From the NCBI GenBank assembly GCA_021808285.1, contig JAKBBV010000012.1:1-61745 (forward strand): 61,745 bases of DNA, in the 5' to 3' direction. A program made the translations under genes and the position numbers. The stretch's first letter is position 1. Each line of letters begins with the position of its first letter. The stretch is from Pseudomonadota bacterium (GTDB taxonomy: Bacteria; Pseudomonadota; Alphaproteobacteria; Caulobacterales; Caulobacteraceae). Below, in pieces: positions 25,408 to 33,964 of the stretch. The notes beneath the pieces were generated by a model. The model was not told where the DNA came from and ran no database searches. It saw only the letters and a list, made by a program, of their open reading frames with translations.

Positions 25408-25554
25408 CTCTCGCCCCCAAGGCGACGCCTTGAGAGGGGGAAAATGCGGCGCGGACCATATGCGGAGGGGCCCTCGCGCCGCAAGGCGCCCTATATGGAA
25501 TCCCGCAGGTCTCATGGGCATCGCGGCCCCCGACCCATCAAACAGGGAGACTCC

Positions 25555-26205
25555 ATGCGCCGACGTCTCTTCGTAACCGCCGTATTTTCGCTGCTGCTCA
25601 CCGCCGCGGCGGGGCCCGTCCCCTCGGCCTGGGCTGGAGCCGTGCAACCGGCCCCACAGCAGACCTCGCCCCCTTCATCCGCCTCGACGCCGGAGCTGGA
25701 AACGCCGGACCGCAACAGCACCAACAGCACCGCCAATGCCGTCGAAGCGCCACTCTACGACCTCAATCTGGAGCGTCAGAATATTCCCCCGGTCCTGCTG
25801 GCGGCGATCACGGACCCTTATGAACCGCCTCACCCGCGCACCTGTTCCGAGGTCAAGAAACAGATCCTGGTGCTCCAGGCCGCCCTGGGCCCCGACCTGG
25901 ACCAACCCGAGACGCCCCAGGCCCCCAGCCTCACCCTGCATAATGGCAAGGTGGCGCTGGCCTTGCTCCATGGTGCGGCCGAGTCGCTCCTGCCCTTCGC
26001 CGGCTTTGTGCGTACGCTCTCAGGCGCCGGACACCATGACGAACTGGTCGTCGAGGCGATCACCGCCGGCAGCGTGAGGCGGGGCTATCTCAAGGGCATG
26101 GGGGAGATGATGCGCTGTCCCCTGCCGGCCCGGCCGGACCACTTCCTTCGGCCCCCGCCACCCGCCCAGGATGATCGGCTGAGGCCGAAATACCCCATCA
26201 ACTAA
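25555..26205 (+). CDS. Secreted protein of unknown function
   Basis: This is a 216-residue protein with a clear signal peptide ([19 protein letters not shown] ... SAWAGA, cleavage near residue 25). ATG 25555 is chosen because AGGGAGA lies 6 bases upstream; an in-frame ATG at 25444 would add an Arg-rich stretch before the signal. A Pro/Ser/Thr/Asn-rich linker follows, then a compact domain ([15 protein letters not shown]-like start, [16 protein letters not shown], a hydrophobic [16 protein letters not shown]) and a Pro-rich end. I do not recognise a family. Its stop codon overlaps that of convergent tgt (26202-26205). Confidence 0.75.
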   Translation: MRRRLFVTAVFSLLLTAAAGPVPSAWAGAVQPAPQQTSPPSSASTPELETPDRNSTNSTANAVEAPLYDLNLERQNIPPVLLAAITDPYEPPHPRTCSEVKKQILVLQAALGPDLDQPETPQAPSLTLHNGKVALALLHGAAESLLPFAGFVRTLSGAGHHDELVVEAITAGSVRRGYLKGMGEMMRCPLPARPDHFLRPPPPAQDDRLRPKYPIN

Positions 26206-27326
26206 GCCGCGGAGGAGTCCTCCAGGCCCGCCTTGAAGGCTCGACGGAACGCCTCAAGCCGACCCTCGCGGATGGCGTCTCGCAGATCGCGCATGAGGCT
26301 CTGATAGAAGGCCAGATTGTGCCAGGAGATCAGGACCTGGCCGAGAATCTCGCCGGACCTCACCAGATGGTGGAGATAGGCGCGGGAATAGTCGCGGCTG
26401 GCAGGGCAGTCGAGAGTGGGGTCGAGGGGGCTTTCATCCTCGGCGAATCGCGCCGCCTTGAGCGTCAGCGGGCCGATCGAGGTCCAGGCCTGGCCGTGGC
26501 GTCCGGCCCGGGTCGGCAGGACGCAGTCGAACATATCCACGCCGCGCGCCACGGCTTCCACCAGATCGATGGGCTTACCCACACCCATCAGATAGCGCGG
26601 CCGATCCCGCGGCAGCATGGCCGTCGCGAAATCCAGAGTCTCCACCATGGCCTGATGTCCCTCGCCTACAGCGAGCCCCCCAAGCGCATAGCCATCGAAG
26701 CCGATCTCGATCAGGCGCTCGGCCGACTCACGCCGCAGAATCTCGTCGGTCGAGCCCTGCTGGATGCCGAACAGGGCCTGGGCGTCACGCGCTCCGAAGG
26801 CGTCCTTGCAGCGCTTCGCCCAGCGGGCGGAAAGGCGCATGGCTTCGGCGGCCCGCTCCGCGGCGGCGGGCCAGGCGATGCACTCGTCCAACTGCATGAC
26901 GATGTCCGCGCCAAGGAGGTCAGCCTGGATGGCGATCGACCGTTCCGGGCTCAGCACATGGCGTGAGCCATCGAGGGGGCTGGCGAAATGGGCGGCCTCC
27001 TCGGTCACACGGGTCAGGGACGACAGCGACATCACCTGAAAACCGCCGGAATCGGTCAGGATCGGCCGCTCCCAGCCGCAGAACCGGTGCAGGCCGCCCA
27101 GGCGCGCGATCCGCTCTGCGCCGGGGCGCAGCATCAGGTGAACCGTATTGCCCAGGATGATGTCGGCGCCAGTCGCCCGCACCTGACCCATGGTCAGGGC
27201 CTTGACCGTGGCGGCGGTGCCCACGGGCATGAAGGCCGGCGTGGCGATCTCGCCTCGCGCCAGGACCAGCCGGCCGGTCCGCGCCGCCCCGTCCCGCGCC
27301 TCGATATGGAAACCGAGCGCGCTCAT
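26202..27326 (-). CDS. tgt: tRNA-guanine(34) transglycosylase
   Basis: Tgt exchanges guanine-34 for preQ1 in tRNAs with GUN anticodons, a step of queuosine synthesis. Catalytic and binding motifs are present: [10 protein letters not shown] with the nucleophile-region Asp, the DEC segment in [17 protein letters not shown] and [14 protein letters not shown]. Length (374) is normal. The zinc site is odd: where the family has CxCxxC the sequence is L-D-C-P-A-S, keeping only the middle Cys (codon 26406-26408), while the distal His in SWHNLAFYQ is kept. Its start overlaps the queA stop by four bases. Confidence 0.93.
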   Translation of the reverse strand: MSALGFHIEARDGAARTGRLVLARGEIATPAFMPVGTAATVKALTMGQVRATGADIILGNTVHLMLRPGAERIARLGGLHRFCGWERPILTDSGGFQVMSLSSLTRVTEEAAHFASPLDGSRHVLSPERSIAIQADLLGADIVMQLDECIAWPAAAERAAEAMRLSARWAKRCKDAFGARDAQALFGIQQGSTDEILRRESAERLIEIGFDGYALGGLAVGEGHQAMVETLDFATAMLPRDRPRYLMGVGKPIDLVEAVARGVDMFDCVLPTRAGRHGQAWTSIGPLTLKAARFAEDESPLDPTLDCPASRDYSRAYLHHLVRSGEILGQVLISWHNLAFYQSLMRDLRDAIREGRLEAFRRAFKAGLEDSSAA

Positions 27327-28384
27327 GACCCTGTTCGCCAGATCAGGGAGGCGTCGCCATAGGAATAGAACCGATAGCCCTTGGCGATCGCGTGGGCATA
27401 GGCGGCGCGCATGACCCCCAGTCCCGCCAAGGCGCTCACCAGCATGAAGAGGGTCGAACGTGGGAGGTGGAAATTGGTCATCAGGCCGTCAACCGCGCGG
27501 AACCGGTAACCCGGCGTGATGAAGATATCGGTCTCATCGGCGAACGGTGCGAGGACGCCATCCGGACCTGCGGCGCTCTCCAGCAGCCGCAGCGAGGTGG
27601 TGCCCACGGCGATGATGCGCCCTCCGGCGGCGCGCGCCACGTTCAGCGACGCGGCCGTGGCCGCATCGAGGCGGCCCGCCTCGGCGTGCATGTGATGCCC
27701 CTCCAGGGTCTCGCTCTTCACCGGAAGAAAGGTCCCAGCCCCCACATCAAGGGTCAGAAAATGCAGACCGACGCCGCGCGCCTCCAGCGCCGCCAGCAGG
27801 GCCGGCGTGAAGTGCAGGCCCGCCGTGGGCGCCGCCACCGAGCCTGGGGCTCGGGCATAGACGGTCTGGTAGTCCTCCCGGTCGCGCTCATCCTCGGGGC
27901 GCTTGCCGGCGATATAGGGCGGCAGGGGCATGACCCCCGCCTCCGCCACCGCGGCGTCCAGCGCCGCTCCGGACAGGTCGAAAGCCAGAAAGGCCGCGCC
28001 GGCCTCGCCGAGCCCCGTCACCTCCGCCTCCAGGCGCGATGTCCCGGCCGAGAAGTCGATACGATCGCCGACCCTCAGCCGCTTGGCCGGCCGCACCAGC
28101 GCCGACCAGTCCGCGGGGCCCAGGCGCTTGGTCAGGGTGACGCTGATGCGCGCGCTGACCCCGGCCCGCTCCCGGCGTCCGAACAGTCTCGCCGGAATCA
28201 CCCGACTGTCGTTGAAGACCAGCGCGTCGCCGGGCTTCAGGAGCCGGGGCAGGTCGGCGACGATCCGATCCTCTCGGGGGGTATTCACCGGACAGTGCAG
28301 CAGACGCGCCGAATCACGAGGCGACGCGGGCCGAAGGGCGATGAGCTCGGCCGGCAGATCGAAATCGAAGTCGTCCACGCGCAT
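27323..28384 (-). CDS. queA: S-adenosylmethionine:tRNA ribosyltransferase-isomerase
   Basis: QueA transfers and isomerises the ribosyl group of SAM onto preQ1-modified tRNA to give epoxyqueuosine. The start [16 protein letters not shown] is the family N-terminus, so ATG 28384 is used although an ATG at 28402 is in frame. Later hallmarks are [39 protein letters not shown] and [15 protein letters not shown]. Length is 353 residues. It is coupled to tgt by ATGA, a common queuosine operon. The step-later enzyme queG/queH is not in the window. Confidence 0.95.
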   Translation of the reverse strand: MRVDDFDFDLPAELIALRPASPRDSARLLHCPVNTPREDRIVADLPRLLKPGDALVFNDSRVIPARLFGRRERAGVSARISVTLTKRLGPADWSALVRPAKRLRVGDRIDFSAGTSRLEAEVTGLGEAGAAFLAFDLSGAALDAAVAEAGVMPLPPYIAGKRPEDERDREDYQTVYARAPGSVAAPTAGLHFTPALLAALEARGVGLHFLTLDVGAGTFLPVKSETLEGHHMHAEAGRLDAATAASLNVARAAGGRIIAVGTTSLRLLESAAGPDGVLAPFADETDIFITPGYRFRAVDGLMTNFHLPRSTLFMLVSALAGLGVMRAAYAHAIAKGYRFYSYGDASLIWRTGS

Positions 28385-28451
28385 GGCGCCCGCCTCTGCC
28401 AAAGTTTGGTCCGGGATGCAAAGCTGAGACCGACCGGCGCTGATCGTCGGC

Positions 28452-28925
28452 TCAGGTCGGGGCGATATCGACTTCGACCCCCGGCCGGCACAGGGCGAGC
28501 ACCTCGCCGAGGTCGCGTCGCGTCAAGGCCACGCAGCCTTCCGTGGGGGCGAAGGCGCCGGGATCGCCACGGGCGATATGCAGAAAGATCGCGCTCCCTC
28601 GACCCGGGTTCGGCGGGGCGTCATTGAAGCCGATCACGGCGAAGAGGTCATAGAGTCCGTCCTCGCGCCACAGGGTCTCGGCGCTGGCGGGATAGGGCAG
28701 GACCACGGGCCGGTTATAGCACGGATCGTCGGGCGCATCGCACCACCCGTCGCGGACGCCGATGGGCAGAAGAGGAAGTCCTGTCTCAGGGGCCGCGCCA
28801 CGGTCCGGCCTGAAGCGCACCTCTCGCAGAGCGAAGACCCCCTGGGGCGTGCCTCCGTCGCCCTCCCGCTTATCGCGAACGATACCGGCCCGGCCCAGCG
28901 CACAGGCGAACCGGCGCCCCTCCAC
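28452..28925 (-). CDS. L,D-transpeptidase family protein
   Basis: This is a YkuD-fold cysteine enzyme that cross-links peptidoglycan or attaches proteins to it in related families. The signature [19 protein letters not shown] holds the catalytic His and Cys, with upstream [12 protein letters not shown]. The listed GTG at 28925 gives 157 residues. However, the same frame is open and looks homologous further upstream (RLRLEVRAPVGASQGLLS), as far as a CTG at 28988 that would overlap the SDR stop; the true start is therefore probably earlier and non-ATG. No signal peptide is seen in either version, as in some short members of this family. Confidence 0.8.
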   Translation of the reverse strand: MEGRRFACALGRAGIVRDKREGDGGTPQGVFALREVRFRPDRGAAPETGLPLLPIGVRDGWCDAPDDPCYNRPVVLPYPASAETLWREDGLYDLFAVIGFNDAPPNPGRGSAIFLHIARGDPGAFAPTEGCVALTRRDLGEVLALCRPGVEVDIAPT

Positions 28926-28981
28926 GGACAGGAGCCCTTGGCTCGCTCCGACAGGAGCGCGAACCTCAAGGCGGAGACGGA

Positions 28982-29662
28982 CTACCAGGGCAGGGTCTGG
29001 CCAGAATAGTCGAGGAAGGCGTCACCGCGCTGCCCGAGGCGGCTCTCCAGGACATCCGCCACGCCCCGCGTGCTCGTCTCCACATCCAGTGGCGCCTGGG
29101 GCCCGCCCATGTCGGTCTGAACCCAGCCGGGATGGAGACAGGTGAACGAGACCTTGGCCTGGGCGTGCTCGGCGGCGAAGCTGCGGAGGGACTGGTTGAG
29201 CGCCGCCTTGCTGGCGCGGTAGGGCTCATAACCCCCGGAGCTGTTGTTGGCGATGCTGCCAAGCTGCGAGGACATGACGCCCACAGCGCCGTCTTCCCCC
29301 ACCAGATCGAACAGAGTCTTGACCGCGTCCATGGCGCCCAGGGCGTTCACCCTCATGCAGGCCAAGAAAGCCTCAGCGAAGTCCTCGCGGCCGGTCACGC
29401 CGATCCCGGCATTGACCATGAGGATGTCCAGGGTCTCGCCCTCCAGGCGTCGCCGAAGAGCCATCAGGCTCTCAGCAATGGCGACGTCCGCCGACTCCAC
29501 GCGCAAGCGGTCGGCCCCTGCGAGCTCGGCCACGGGGCCTGGACGGGAGGCGTCGCGCACCGTGGCGATCACCCGCCGTCCGCGGGCGAGAAACTGGCGC
29601 ACCAGACCAAGACCGAGGCCTCGGCTGGCGCCGATGATAAGGGTCGATGAGGCGGCAGGCAT
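28982..29662 (-). CDS. Short-chain dehydrogenase/reductase family oxidoreductase
   Basis: This is a cytoplasmic NAD(P)-dependent oxidoreductase of the classical SDR fold. The nucleotide-binding GASRGLGLG (residues about 11-19), NAGIG and the catalytic YxxxK as YRASK are present, with the Ser region SSQLGSIAN. The 226-residue length suits a compact member. The substrate is unknown. It is followed by the L,D-transpeptidase gene, possibly with overlapping ends. Confidence 0.88.
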   Translation of the reverse strand: MPAASSTLIIGASRGLGLGLVRQFLARGRRVIATVRDASRPGPVAELAGADRLRVESADVAIAESLMALRRRLEGETLDILMVNAGIGVTGREDFAEAFLACMRVNALGAMDAVKTLFDLVGEDGAVGVMSSQLGSIANNSSGGYEPYRASKAALNQSLRSFAAEHAQAKVSFTCLHPGWVQTDMGGPQAPLDVETSTRGVADVLESRLGQRGDAFLDYSGQTLPW

Positions 29663-29725
29663 GCAGGGACTCTCCAGGCGGGTCGAGGGCCATGCCCTAC
29701 CACTGGCTTGACCCTTTGTATCGCC

Positions 29726-30154
29726 TCAGTGCTCCTTGGCCGGGCCTTCCACCTCGCTCGGCGATTCCGGCGACCTCAGCGCCGCAACCTGCGCCGCTGT
29801 AAACGCCGAAGGGTAGTTATTGCCAAAATGGGTCCGCACATAGCCCACCACATTGGCGATCTGGGCGTCGCTGAACATGTCTCCGAACGCGGGCATGGCC
29901 TTGCGGCCGTTCAGGATGACGAGTGCGGGATATTCCGGCGCGGCGAGGTGGGGATTGTTCGCCAGGGCGGGATAGGCGCCGGCGCCCACGGCGCCCTGGG
30001 CGTTGGGCATGTGGCAGCCCTGGCAGACGCCGTGGAAGATCTCCTCGCCGGTCTGCTCATGAAAATGGCCCATGTGCAGTTCCTGGGCGAGGACAGGGCC
30101 GGCGCTGAGGAGACCGGCGACCGCGAGGGCGAGGCGTAAGGAGAGGCGCATCAT
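29726..30154 (-). CDS. Exported mono-haem c-type cytochrome
   Basis: This is a small class I cytochrome c. The signal peptide (LALAVAGLLSAGPVLAQ, cleavage near residue 24) predicts periplasmic location. The haem-binding motif is CQGCH (Cys44, Cys47, His48), and the likely axial Met lies in KAMPAFGDMF, in the region where family members place it. ATG 30154 (or 30151) is chosen; a longer reading to 30352 lies in another gene. It starts 5 bases after the stop of the flavin amine oxidase, so the two are almost certainly one operon and the cytochrome is a likely electron acceptor for that enzyme. The ccm genes at 6501-10619 could mature it. Confidence 0.9.
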   Translation of the reverse strand: MMRLSLRLALAVAGLLSAGPVLAQELHMGHFHEQTGEEIFHGVCQGCHMPNAQGAVGAGAYPALANNPHLAAPEYPALVILNGRKAMPAFGDMFSDAQIANVVGYVRTHFGNNYPSAFTAAQVAALRSPESPSEVEGPAKEH

Positions 30155-30159
30155 TGGAC

Positions 30160-31767
30160 TCAGCTCGTCATCACGCGTTGATGGAGGCGGCGAATGGCGT
30201 CGAGACTGGAGAGCAGCGCCCCCTCCTGCCAGGCGGGCAGGCGCGAGGCGTGCTCGCCGGCCAACATGATCCGCCCGTCCATGGCCACCAGATTGTCGTA
30301 ATGCTCGGCGCGGAGGGCTTCGGTCCAGTGCGCGGCGCAACCCAGGGTCCAAGGCACGCGGTGCCAGGCCACGGCCACGCCGTTTTCAAACTCGTCGCGA
30401 TACTGAGGATGGACATTGGCCCCATATTCCACGGTCTTGGCGACTCGCTCCTGTGGGCTCATGGCGGCATATTCGAAGGCGGCGGGTCCGAAGGTGTAGG
30501 CGCCCAGCAACACACCCTTGCCGTCGCTGAAATAGTCGGTCGCAGGGTATCCGATCATGCCGTTGGGCTGGTCGGTGAAGCTGATCCCGCCATAGATGGA
30601 CTCATCCTGTTCCCAGAACCGGCGTTTGAACTGCAGGCCGACCTTGATCGAGGCGTCGTAATACAGCGCTTGAATAGCCGACTGCATGGCGTCGCCCACA
30701 TTCATGGGAATCTGGCCAAGGATCGAGGCCGGGATCGTGCAGATGCAGTAGTCGGCCTGCGCCTTGCGCGGGGGTCCCCCGGTCTTGGCGTTCACATAGG
30801 TCGCGGTGACCCCCTTGGCGTCCTGGTGGATGTCGATCACCTTGGAGTCGTAGGCGATCACGCCCTCGAGCTCTCGTCCGAACGCCTTGCCGATCATGCC
30901 CATTCCGCCCTTGGGCTGAAAGATCGTGTTCTGAAACTCGTAGATATGCCCGGCCGAGATCGAGCCCCAGAGGCCGGATTTCAGCAGATCGCTCATGGCC
31001 ATGGGATCTGAAGGGATGGGCGCGGACGTCGTCCCGCCGCCCGGATCGGAGACATAGCCGCGCCTCTCGCTCGCCAGTAGCCCCTTGCGATATTCGTAAT
31101 TCTTGTCGAGGGCGCCCCACTCGCGCATGGCCTCCAGCAGGATCTCCTGGTCCTCGCGGGTCACCGCCTGGTCAAGACGGCCCTGCTGGGTCGACTTGGC
31201 GAGAAGCTCAGCCACATAACCGTTGAAATCGGCATGCACCTCACGATAGCGCTTGGGCTTGCCGCCGAAGGCCTTGGTGGAGTGCACATAGGCCGCGTAA
31301 TTGACCTGGACGAAGGGCTCCAATGCGACGTTGAGCACCTTGCAATAGTGCAGGATCGCCTGGTGATGGTAGGGAAGCCGCCAGGGGCCAGGGTTCAGAT
31401 AGAGCCCCTTGTCGAACTCGACCTTCTGGGTGAAGCCGCCGAGCTCCGTATAGGTATCCCCCCCATAGAGCGACCAGTTCCGTCCTCCCGGGCGGTCGTT
31501 ATATTCGAGGATCTGGACCTTGTAGCCGGCCTTGCGCAATTCGTAGGCGGCGCACATGCCGGCCATGCCGGCGCCCAGGATCAGCACGGAGGCGCCCTTG
31601 GGATCGCCCTCCAGCTTGATCGGTCCGGTGAACCCGGACTCTCCGGCCAGGGCCATGGCGCTCATCGCCCGGTACATCACCGCGCTTCCCGCCACCGTAC
31701 CGATCAGGGTCAGAAGGTCGCGACGACGCATCTTGCCGCCGCCCGCGCTCACGCCATCTTCACTCAC
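30160..31767 (-). CDS. Tat-exported flavin amine oxidase/dehydrogenase
   Basis: This is a FAD-dependent amine oxidase-family protein of about 535 residues. The N-terminus contains RRRDLLTLIGTVAG, a Tat signal, so the folded flavoprotein is expected in the periplasm. The dinucleotide-binding motif VLILGAGMAGMCAAYELRKAG is at residues about 61-81, followed by DRPGGRNW, as in monoamine oxidases. The C-terminal FAD-contact segment (RIMLAGEHAS) is present. GTG 31767 and TTG 31773 both lie downstream of AAAGGAG and are possible starts; ATG 31731 would still keep the twin Arg. Directly followed by a cytochrome c gene, it may be a dehydrogenase that passes electrons to cytochrome rather than oxygen. 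Confidence 0.88.
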   Translation of the reverse strand: MSEDGVSAGGGKMRRRDLLTLIGTVAGSAVMYRAMSAMALAGESGFTGPIKLEGDPKGASVLILGAGMAGMCAAYELRKAGYKVQILEYNDRPGGRNWSLYGGDTYTELGGFTQKVEFDKGLYLNPGPWRLPYHHQAILHYCKVLNVALEPFVQVNYAAYVHSTKAFGGKPKRYREVHADFNGYVAELLAKSTQQGRLDQAVTREDQEILLEAMREWGALDKNYEYRKGLLASERRGYVSDPGGGTTSAPIPSDPMAMSDLLKSGLWGSISAGHIYEFQNTIFQPKGGMGMIGKAFGRELEGVIAYDSKVIDIHQDAKGVTATYVNAKTGGPPRKAQADYCICTIPASILGQIPMNVGDAMQSAIQALYYDASIKVGLQFKRRFWEQDESIYGGISFTDQPNGMIGYPATDYFSDGKGVLLGAYTFGPAAFEYAAMSPQERVAKTVEYGANVHPQYRDEFENGVAVAWHRVPWTLGCAAHWTEALRAEHYDNLVAMDGRIMLAGEHASRLPAWQEGALLSSLDAIRRLHQRVMTS

Positions 31768-31935
31768 GCTCAACCTACTCCTTTCACCCGCGACCGGGCC
31801 CTCCTGAAGGACCAGGACCCGTGCTTCGGTTTGGCGAGCGCCGCCCGACCAGACCAGTGTCCCGCCCGAACTTTCGCACGCGCCGGAGCGTTTGCGCAAA
31901 AGCCGGGCGACAGGCGCCCCGCACAAGGCGCAGGA

Positions 31936-32391
31936 TCAGGCAACCCGCAGAGAGACGATCTTGCCCGGCCGGGCCGGTGGCTCCCCGCGTGGCAGGGCGT
32001 CCACGTATTCCATGCCTTCCGTCACCTCGCCCCAGACCGTGTATTGGCCGTCCAGAAACCGGGCGTCGCCGAAGCAGATGAAGAACTGGCTGTTGGCCGA
32101 GTCGGGATTGGGCGTCCTGGCCATGGAGCAAACGCCGCGGACGTGGGGCGCGTTGGAGAATTCCGCCTTCAGGTTGGGCTTGGAGGAGCCGCCCGTACCG
32201 CGGCCCGTGGGGTCGCCGCCCTGAGCCATGAAGCCCTCGATGACGCGATGAAAGACCACGCCGTCATAGAAGCCTTCGCTGCAAAGCTCGACGATGCGGG
32301 CGACATGGCCAGGGGCCAGGTCAGGCCGCAACCGGATCGTCACCGGGCCTTGCTCAAGCGTCATCACCAGAGTCTGAGGGGTATCGTTCAT
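31936..32391 (-). CDS. Peptidyl-prolyl cis-trans isomerase, cyclophilin type (cytoplasmic)
   Basis: This is a cyclophilin-fold prolyl isomerase without signal peptide, hence cytoplasmic. Active-site segments FYDGVVFHRVI, FMAQGGDPTGRGTGG and NSQFFICFGDA hold the catalytic Arg and substrate-binding residues. Length is 151 residues. It follows the exported cyclophilin gene by 8 bases, a tandem pair typical of alphaproteobacteria in the gyrA-coaD neighbourhood. Confidence 0.94.
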   Translation of the reverse strand: MNDTPQTLVMTLEQGPVTIRLRPDLAPGHVARIVELCSEGFYDGVVFHRVIEGFMAQGGDPTGRGTGGSSKPNLKAEFSNAPHVRGVCSMARTPNPDSANSQFFICFGDARFLDGQYTVWGEVTEGMEYVDALPRGEPPARPGKIVSLRVA

Positions 32392-32399
32392 GGAATTTC

Positions 32400-33311
32400 T
32401 CAGTTCACCTTTGCGGGAATGTCGACGTCACAGATGGAGAAGTTGCCGCCCTCCTGGGCGCGAAGCTGGGAAACATAGGCTATGAACCAGGGCTTGGTGG
32501 TGTCGGCCACCTGCACGCGCGGCCGCCCGGCCGCCGGCAGATCAGACAGGAGCTGGACCTTGGTCATCTGATCCATGGGATCGCTCGGCGGCTCTCCAAC
32601 CTTGATGCTGCGCACAACATCCTCGCCTGAGACAACGCGGCCGAGCGCGGCGTAGTTCGCCGCCAGGGAATCGCCGAATCCTCGCATGAGGAAGAATTGG
32701 CTGTTGCCGGAATCCGGCGCCCCGGCGCGCGCGAATCCCATCACCCCCGGACAAAAGATAGCGTGCGCGTTGACGGCGTTGTCCGCGGTGAAGGCGGCCA
32801 GTTGGATGGGTTGACTGGTCACGGGTACGGTCTGAACAAACCCGGTCTCAACCCCGGCGGCGCTGGTCACCGTGGCGAAGGGCGTGGAGCTGGTGCGCTT
32901 GAAGACGAATTCGGCCGGAACGTTGGGAAGCTTCGAGCCGCCGGTTCCCTTATTGGTCGGGTCGCCCGTCTGATCCATGAAGTCTTCAATCACCCGAAAG
33001 AAGAGTTGACCGTCATAGAAGCCCTGATGGGCAAGGGCTCTGACCTGATCCACCGTCTTGGGCGCCAGCTCAGGGGTCAGTTCGACCAGGATGCGCCCCT
33101 TGTTCGTATCAATGACCAGGACCTCATGGGGATCGACGGCGCGCCAATCGCCGGGCCCCGGTTTCGGCGCAATCTTGGGCGGAACGGCCTCCTTGCCCGT
33201 CTCCAGGAGCGACATGATCGGAGGGCGGGGATCGGCCCAGATCGGGACGGAGGCCGCCAGGGCCATCACAAAGGCCGGGAGAGCGAGAGAGCGCCAAGGA
33301 CGGAAGGGCAT
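32400..33311 (-). CDS. Peptidyl-prolyl cis-trans isomerase, cyclophilin type (exported)
   Basis: This is a cyclophilin with a signal peptide (PWRSLALPAFVMALAASVPIWA) and therefore periplasmic. ATG 33311 is chosen as it starts the signal; an upstream in-frame ATG at 33455 adds only Arg-rich sequence. The domain has FYDGQLFFRVIEDFMDQTGDP, in which the usual FHRV is FFRV, and NSQFFLMRGFGDSLAANY. A long insert of about 40 residues between FVFKRTSST and CPGVMGFARA and a C-terminal extension of about 60 residues make it longer (303) than the minimal cyclophilin. Confidence 0.9.
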   Translation of the reverse strand: MPFRPWRSLALPAFVMALAASVPIWADPRPPIMSLLETGKEAVPPKIAPKPGPGDWRAVDPHEVLVIDTNKGRILVELTPELAPKTVDQVRALAHQGFYDGQLFFRVIEDFMDQTGDPTNKGTGGSKLPNVPAEFVFKRTSSTPFATVTSAAGVETGFVQTVPVTSQPIQLAAFTADNAVNAHAIFCPGVMGFARAGAPDSGNSQFFLMRGFGDSLAANYAALGRVVSGEDVVRSIKVGEPPSDPMDQMTKVQLLSDLPAAGRPRVQVADTTKPWFIAYVSQLRAQEGGNFSICDVDIPAKVN

Positions 33312-33466
33312 GGGGCCTGCTGGAGTGCGTTGTGTGAAACCGTGTCGGTTCGGCGGCGTGGCGTCTCTTGGATCCTGAACAGAGGCTCGCCCCCAAACCT
33401 CCCCGCGCCCAGCGTCAAGGCGGCGTGATCTAGCGCGCCGGGAGACCAGCGGCAAGCCGATGACGC

Positions 33467-33964
33467 CTAGGACGTCCGCGCCGCCACCTTGGCCAGCAAT
33501 CGCTCATGGATCCAGGGCGTGACGAAGGGACTCACATCACCGCCGAGGGTGACGATCTCCTTGACCAGATGCGACGCCGTGGCCTGATGCCGCGGATCCG
33601 CCATCAGGAACACCGTCTCGATGTTGCGATCGAGCTGCTGGTTCATGGCCGTGATCTGAAACTCGAACTCATAATCGGCGACGGCGCGCAGGCCGCGGAG
33701 AATGAGCGTCGCCCCGACCTCGCGCGCCGCGGTGACCGTCAGGCCGACATAGGGCAGGACCTCGACCTTGGCTTCGGCCACGTCCGCCGTCTCGTGTTCG
33801 AGGATTTCGACCCGTTCCTCCAGGGTGAAGAGCGGGCCCTTGCCAGAATTGATCGCCACGCCGATGACCAGGCGATCCACCAGCTTGGAGGCTCGGCGGA
33901 TAAGGTCCAGATGCCCGTTATGCGCGGGATCGAAAGTGCCGGGGTAGAAGCCGACGCGTTTCAT
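33467..33964 (-). CDS. coaD: Phosphopantetheine adenylyltransferase
   Basis: CoaD makes dephospho-CoA from 4-phosphopantetheine and ATP, the fourth step of CoA synthesis. The nucleotidyltransferase signature [17 protein letters not shown] is complete, and [12 protein letters not shown] and the later [16 protein letters not shown] are typical. The 165-residue length is normal. The start overlaps the gyrA stop by four bases, so it is translated from the gyrA message. Confidence 0.96.
   Translation of the reverse strand: MKRVGFYPGTFDPAHNGHLDLIRRASKLVDRLVIGVAINSGKGPLFTLEERVEILEHETADVAEAKVEVLPYVGLTVTAAREVGATLILRGLRAVADYEFEFQITAMNQQLDRNIETVFLMADPRHQATASHLVKEIVTLGGDVSPFVTPWIHERLLAKVAARTS

Noticed and set aside
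27392-28627. 411-codon plus-strand frame opposite queA
   Set aside because: queA is certain; the plus frame also crosses into the transpeptidase region, as shadows do.
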